Assembly: GCF_004912135.1 (NCBI RefSeq)
Contig: NZ_STGU01000008.1
Span: forward strand, 62,001 to 126,000
Source of the DNA: Rhizobium rosettiformans W3
GTDB lineage: Bacteria; Pseudomonadota; Alphaproteobacteria; Rhizobiales; Rhizobiaceae
Direction: 5' to 3'
Length of the DNA: 64,000 bases
A program made the position numbers and the translations under genes. Positions 63,583 to 64,000 of this stretch are shown in pieces (the first letter of the stretch is position 1; each line of letters starts with the position of its first letter). The notes under the pieces are model-generated. The model saw only the letters and a program-made list of their open reading frames with translations, was not told where the DNA came from and did not search any database.

Positions 63583-64000
63583 AAACCGCCCTTCTGGTCG
63601 GCGCCTGCCTGATAATCCCGATCAGCAAGGCAACCGGCGACAACGGAACCGGCTATCCCGTATTGGGTGCCGTCCTTCCCAGCGGTGTCGCTATGTCGAA
63701 CGTCGCCGCGCCCGCGGTTGCACCACCGGTCATGCCGACCTTCCAACCGGTATCCGCACCGGTCGTTGCGCCGACAATGCCCGCCGTTGTCCCGGCACCG
63801 GTGGCAGTCCAGCCGATCCTGCCGGCCACGCCGGCTCCTGCCCAGGTCGTGTTGCCAGCGCAGATGCCGACCGCCGTGACCCCAGCCGCGGTACCGCCCG
63901 CTGCCACGGTGATCCGCGACGTCGCTCCTGGCGAAAATCCATTCGGCCCGACGGCAACGGCAACGACACCAGCGCCGGCCCGTCAACCTGCGGCTGCAGC
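63561..64000 (+). CDS. Exported Pro/Ala/Val-rich protein of the cellulose operon (partial, cut by window end)
   Basis: An open frame of at least 146 codons begins at ATG 63561 with GAAAGG 8 bases upstream, inside the end of bcsZ. The product starts with a hydrophobic signal sequence (about 6-24), then a low-complexity region of Pro, Ala and Val-rich repeats (PVSAPVVAPTMPAVVPAPV-like). It is probably the fourth cellulose gene and may be large. I cannot say which of the reported cel genes it equals; TPR-type BcsC and CelG are both possible. Confidence 0.65.
   Translation, partial: MFDRLPLKTALLVGACLIIPISKATGDNGTGYPVLGAVLPSGVAMSNVAAPAVAPPVMPTFQPVSAPVVAPTMPAVVPAPVAVQPILPATPAPAQVVLPAQMPTAVTPAAVPPAATVIRDVAPGENPFGPTATATTPAPARQPAAA

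Noticed and set aside
63504-63986. Minus-strand 160-codon frame near the window end
   Set aside because: It is antisense to bcsZ and to the next cellulose gene, which has a proper start, signal sequence and operon overlap.

Overview
The window looks like a chromosomal or large-replicon segment from a member of the Rhizobiaceae (Rhizobium / Agrobacterium / Allorhizobium / Neorhizobium group). This rests on a Rhizobium leguminosarum-type L-rhamnose locus (rhaD, rhaI, rhaRSTPQUK), an alphaproteobacterial celABC-type cellulose operon, LOV/HisKA_2 and HWE histidine kinases, BA14K proteins, and tripartite TRAP and TTT transporters. Base composition is GC-rich throughout and I see no insertion sequence, prophage, CRISPR array, tRNA or rRNA. 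These are recognitions from memory; no database search was run.

Region by region. (1) 1-12.1 kb: the end of an unknown gene, a Bax-inhibitor-1 membrane protein, and the whole L-rhamnose regulon. rhaD and rhaI face left; rhaR-S-T-P-Q-U-K face right as one tightly packed operon with ATGA overlaps. The rhaD/rhaR intergenic region carries a 19-bp inverted repeat whose two arms each embed a TTGACA hexamer, probably the operator of RhaR. A related half-site lies in front of rhaI. A Pmp3-type membrane gene sits between rhaD and rhaI. A 44-residue membrane peptide gene follows rhaK on the other strand. (2) 12.3-29.4 kb: a secretion island. A predicted 3132-residue secreted protein with two complete animal-type haem peroxidase active sites and RTX calcium-binding repeats is followed on the same strand by a type I secretion ABC exporter, a second RTX protein and an HlyD adaptor. 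Next to it are a NarL/UhpB-type histidine kinase and a convergently oriented LuxR-type response regulator. (3) 29.7-41 kb: a DMT permease, then a pentonate (probably D-xylonate-like) catabolic locus in three transcription units: a xylX-like dehydratase with a TRAP transporter, a FAD oxidase with an FCD-type GntR regulator, and denD-like / hydroxyacid dehydrogenase / xylD-like genes. Two near-perfect copies of a GGTTGTCNGACAACC palindrome lie in the two promoter regions. The TRAP large permease is broken by a 1-base frameshift. (4) 41-45.8 kb: a double BA14K protein, a LOV blue-light histidine kinase overlapping a single-domain response regulator, a multi-PAS HWE kinase and a 54-residue protein. 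(5) 45.8-48.8 kb: tctCBA tripartite tricarboxylate transporter. (6) 49-56.3 kb: a DUF4212/sodium symporter pair with a cyclic-nucleotide/CBS/DUF294 protein and a membrane sensor fused to a DnaQ-like exonuclease, then a DCC thiol protein. (7) 56.4-64 kb: a GlxA-like AraC regulator divergent from the cellulose operon bcsA-bcsB-bcsZ and a further gene cut by the window edge.

The strongest leads are the dual-peroxidase RTX secretion island with its adjacent kinase and regulator, the two sets of operator palindromes, the frameshifted TRAP permease in an otherwise intact pentonate locus, the sensor-exonuclease fusion, and a cellulose synthase whose PilZ motifs look altered.
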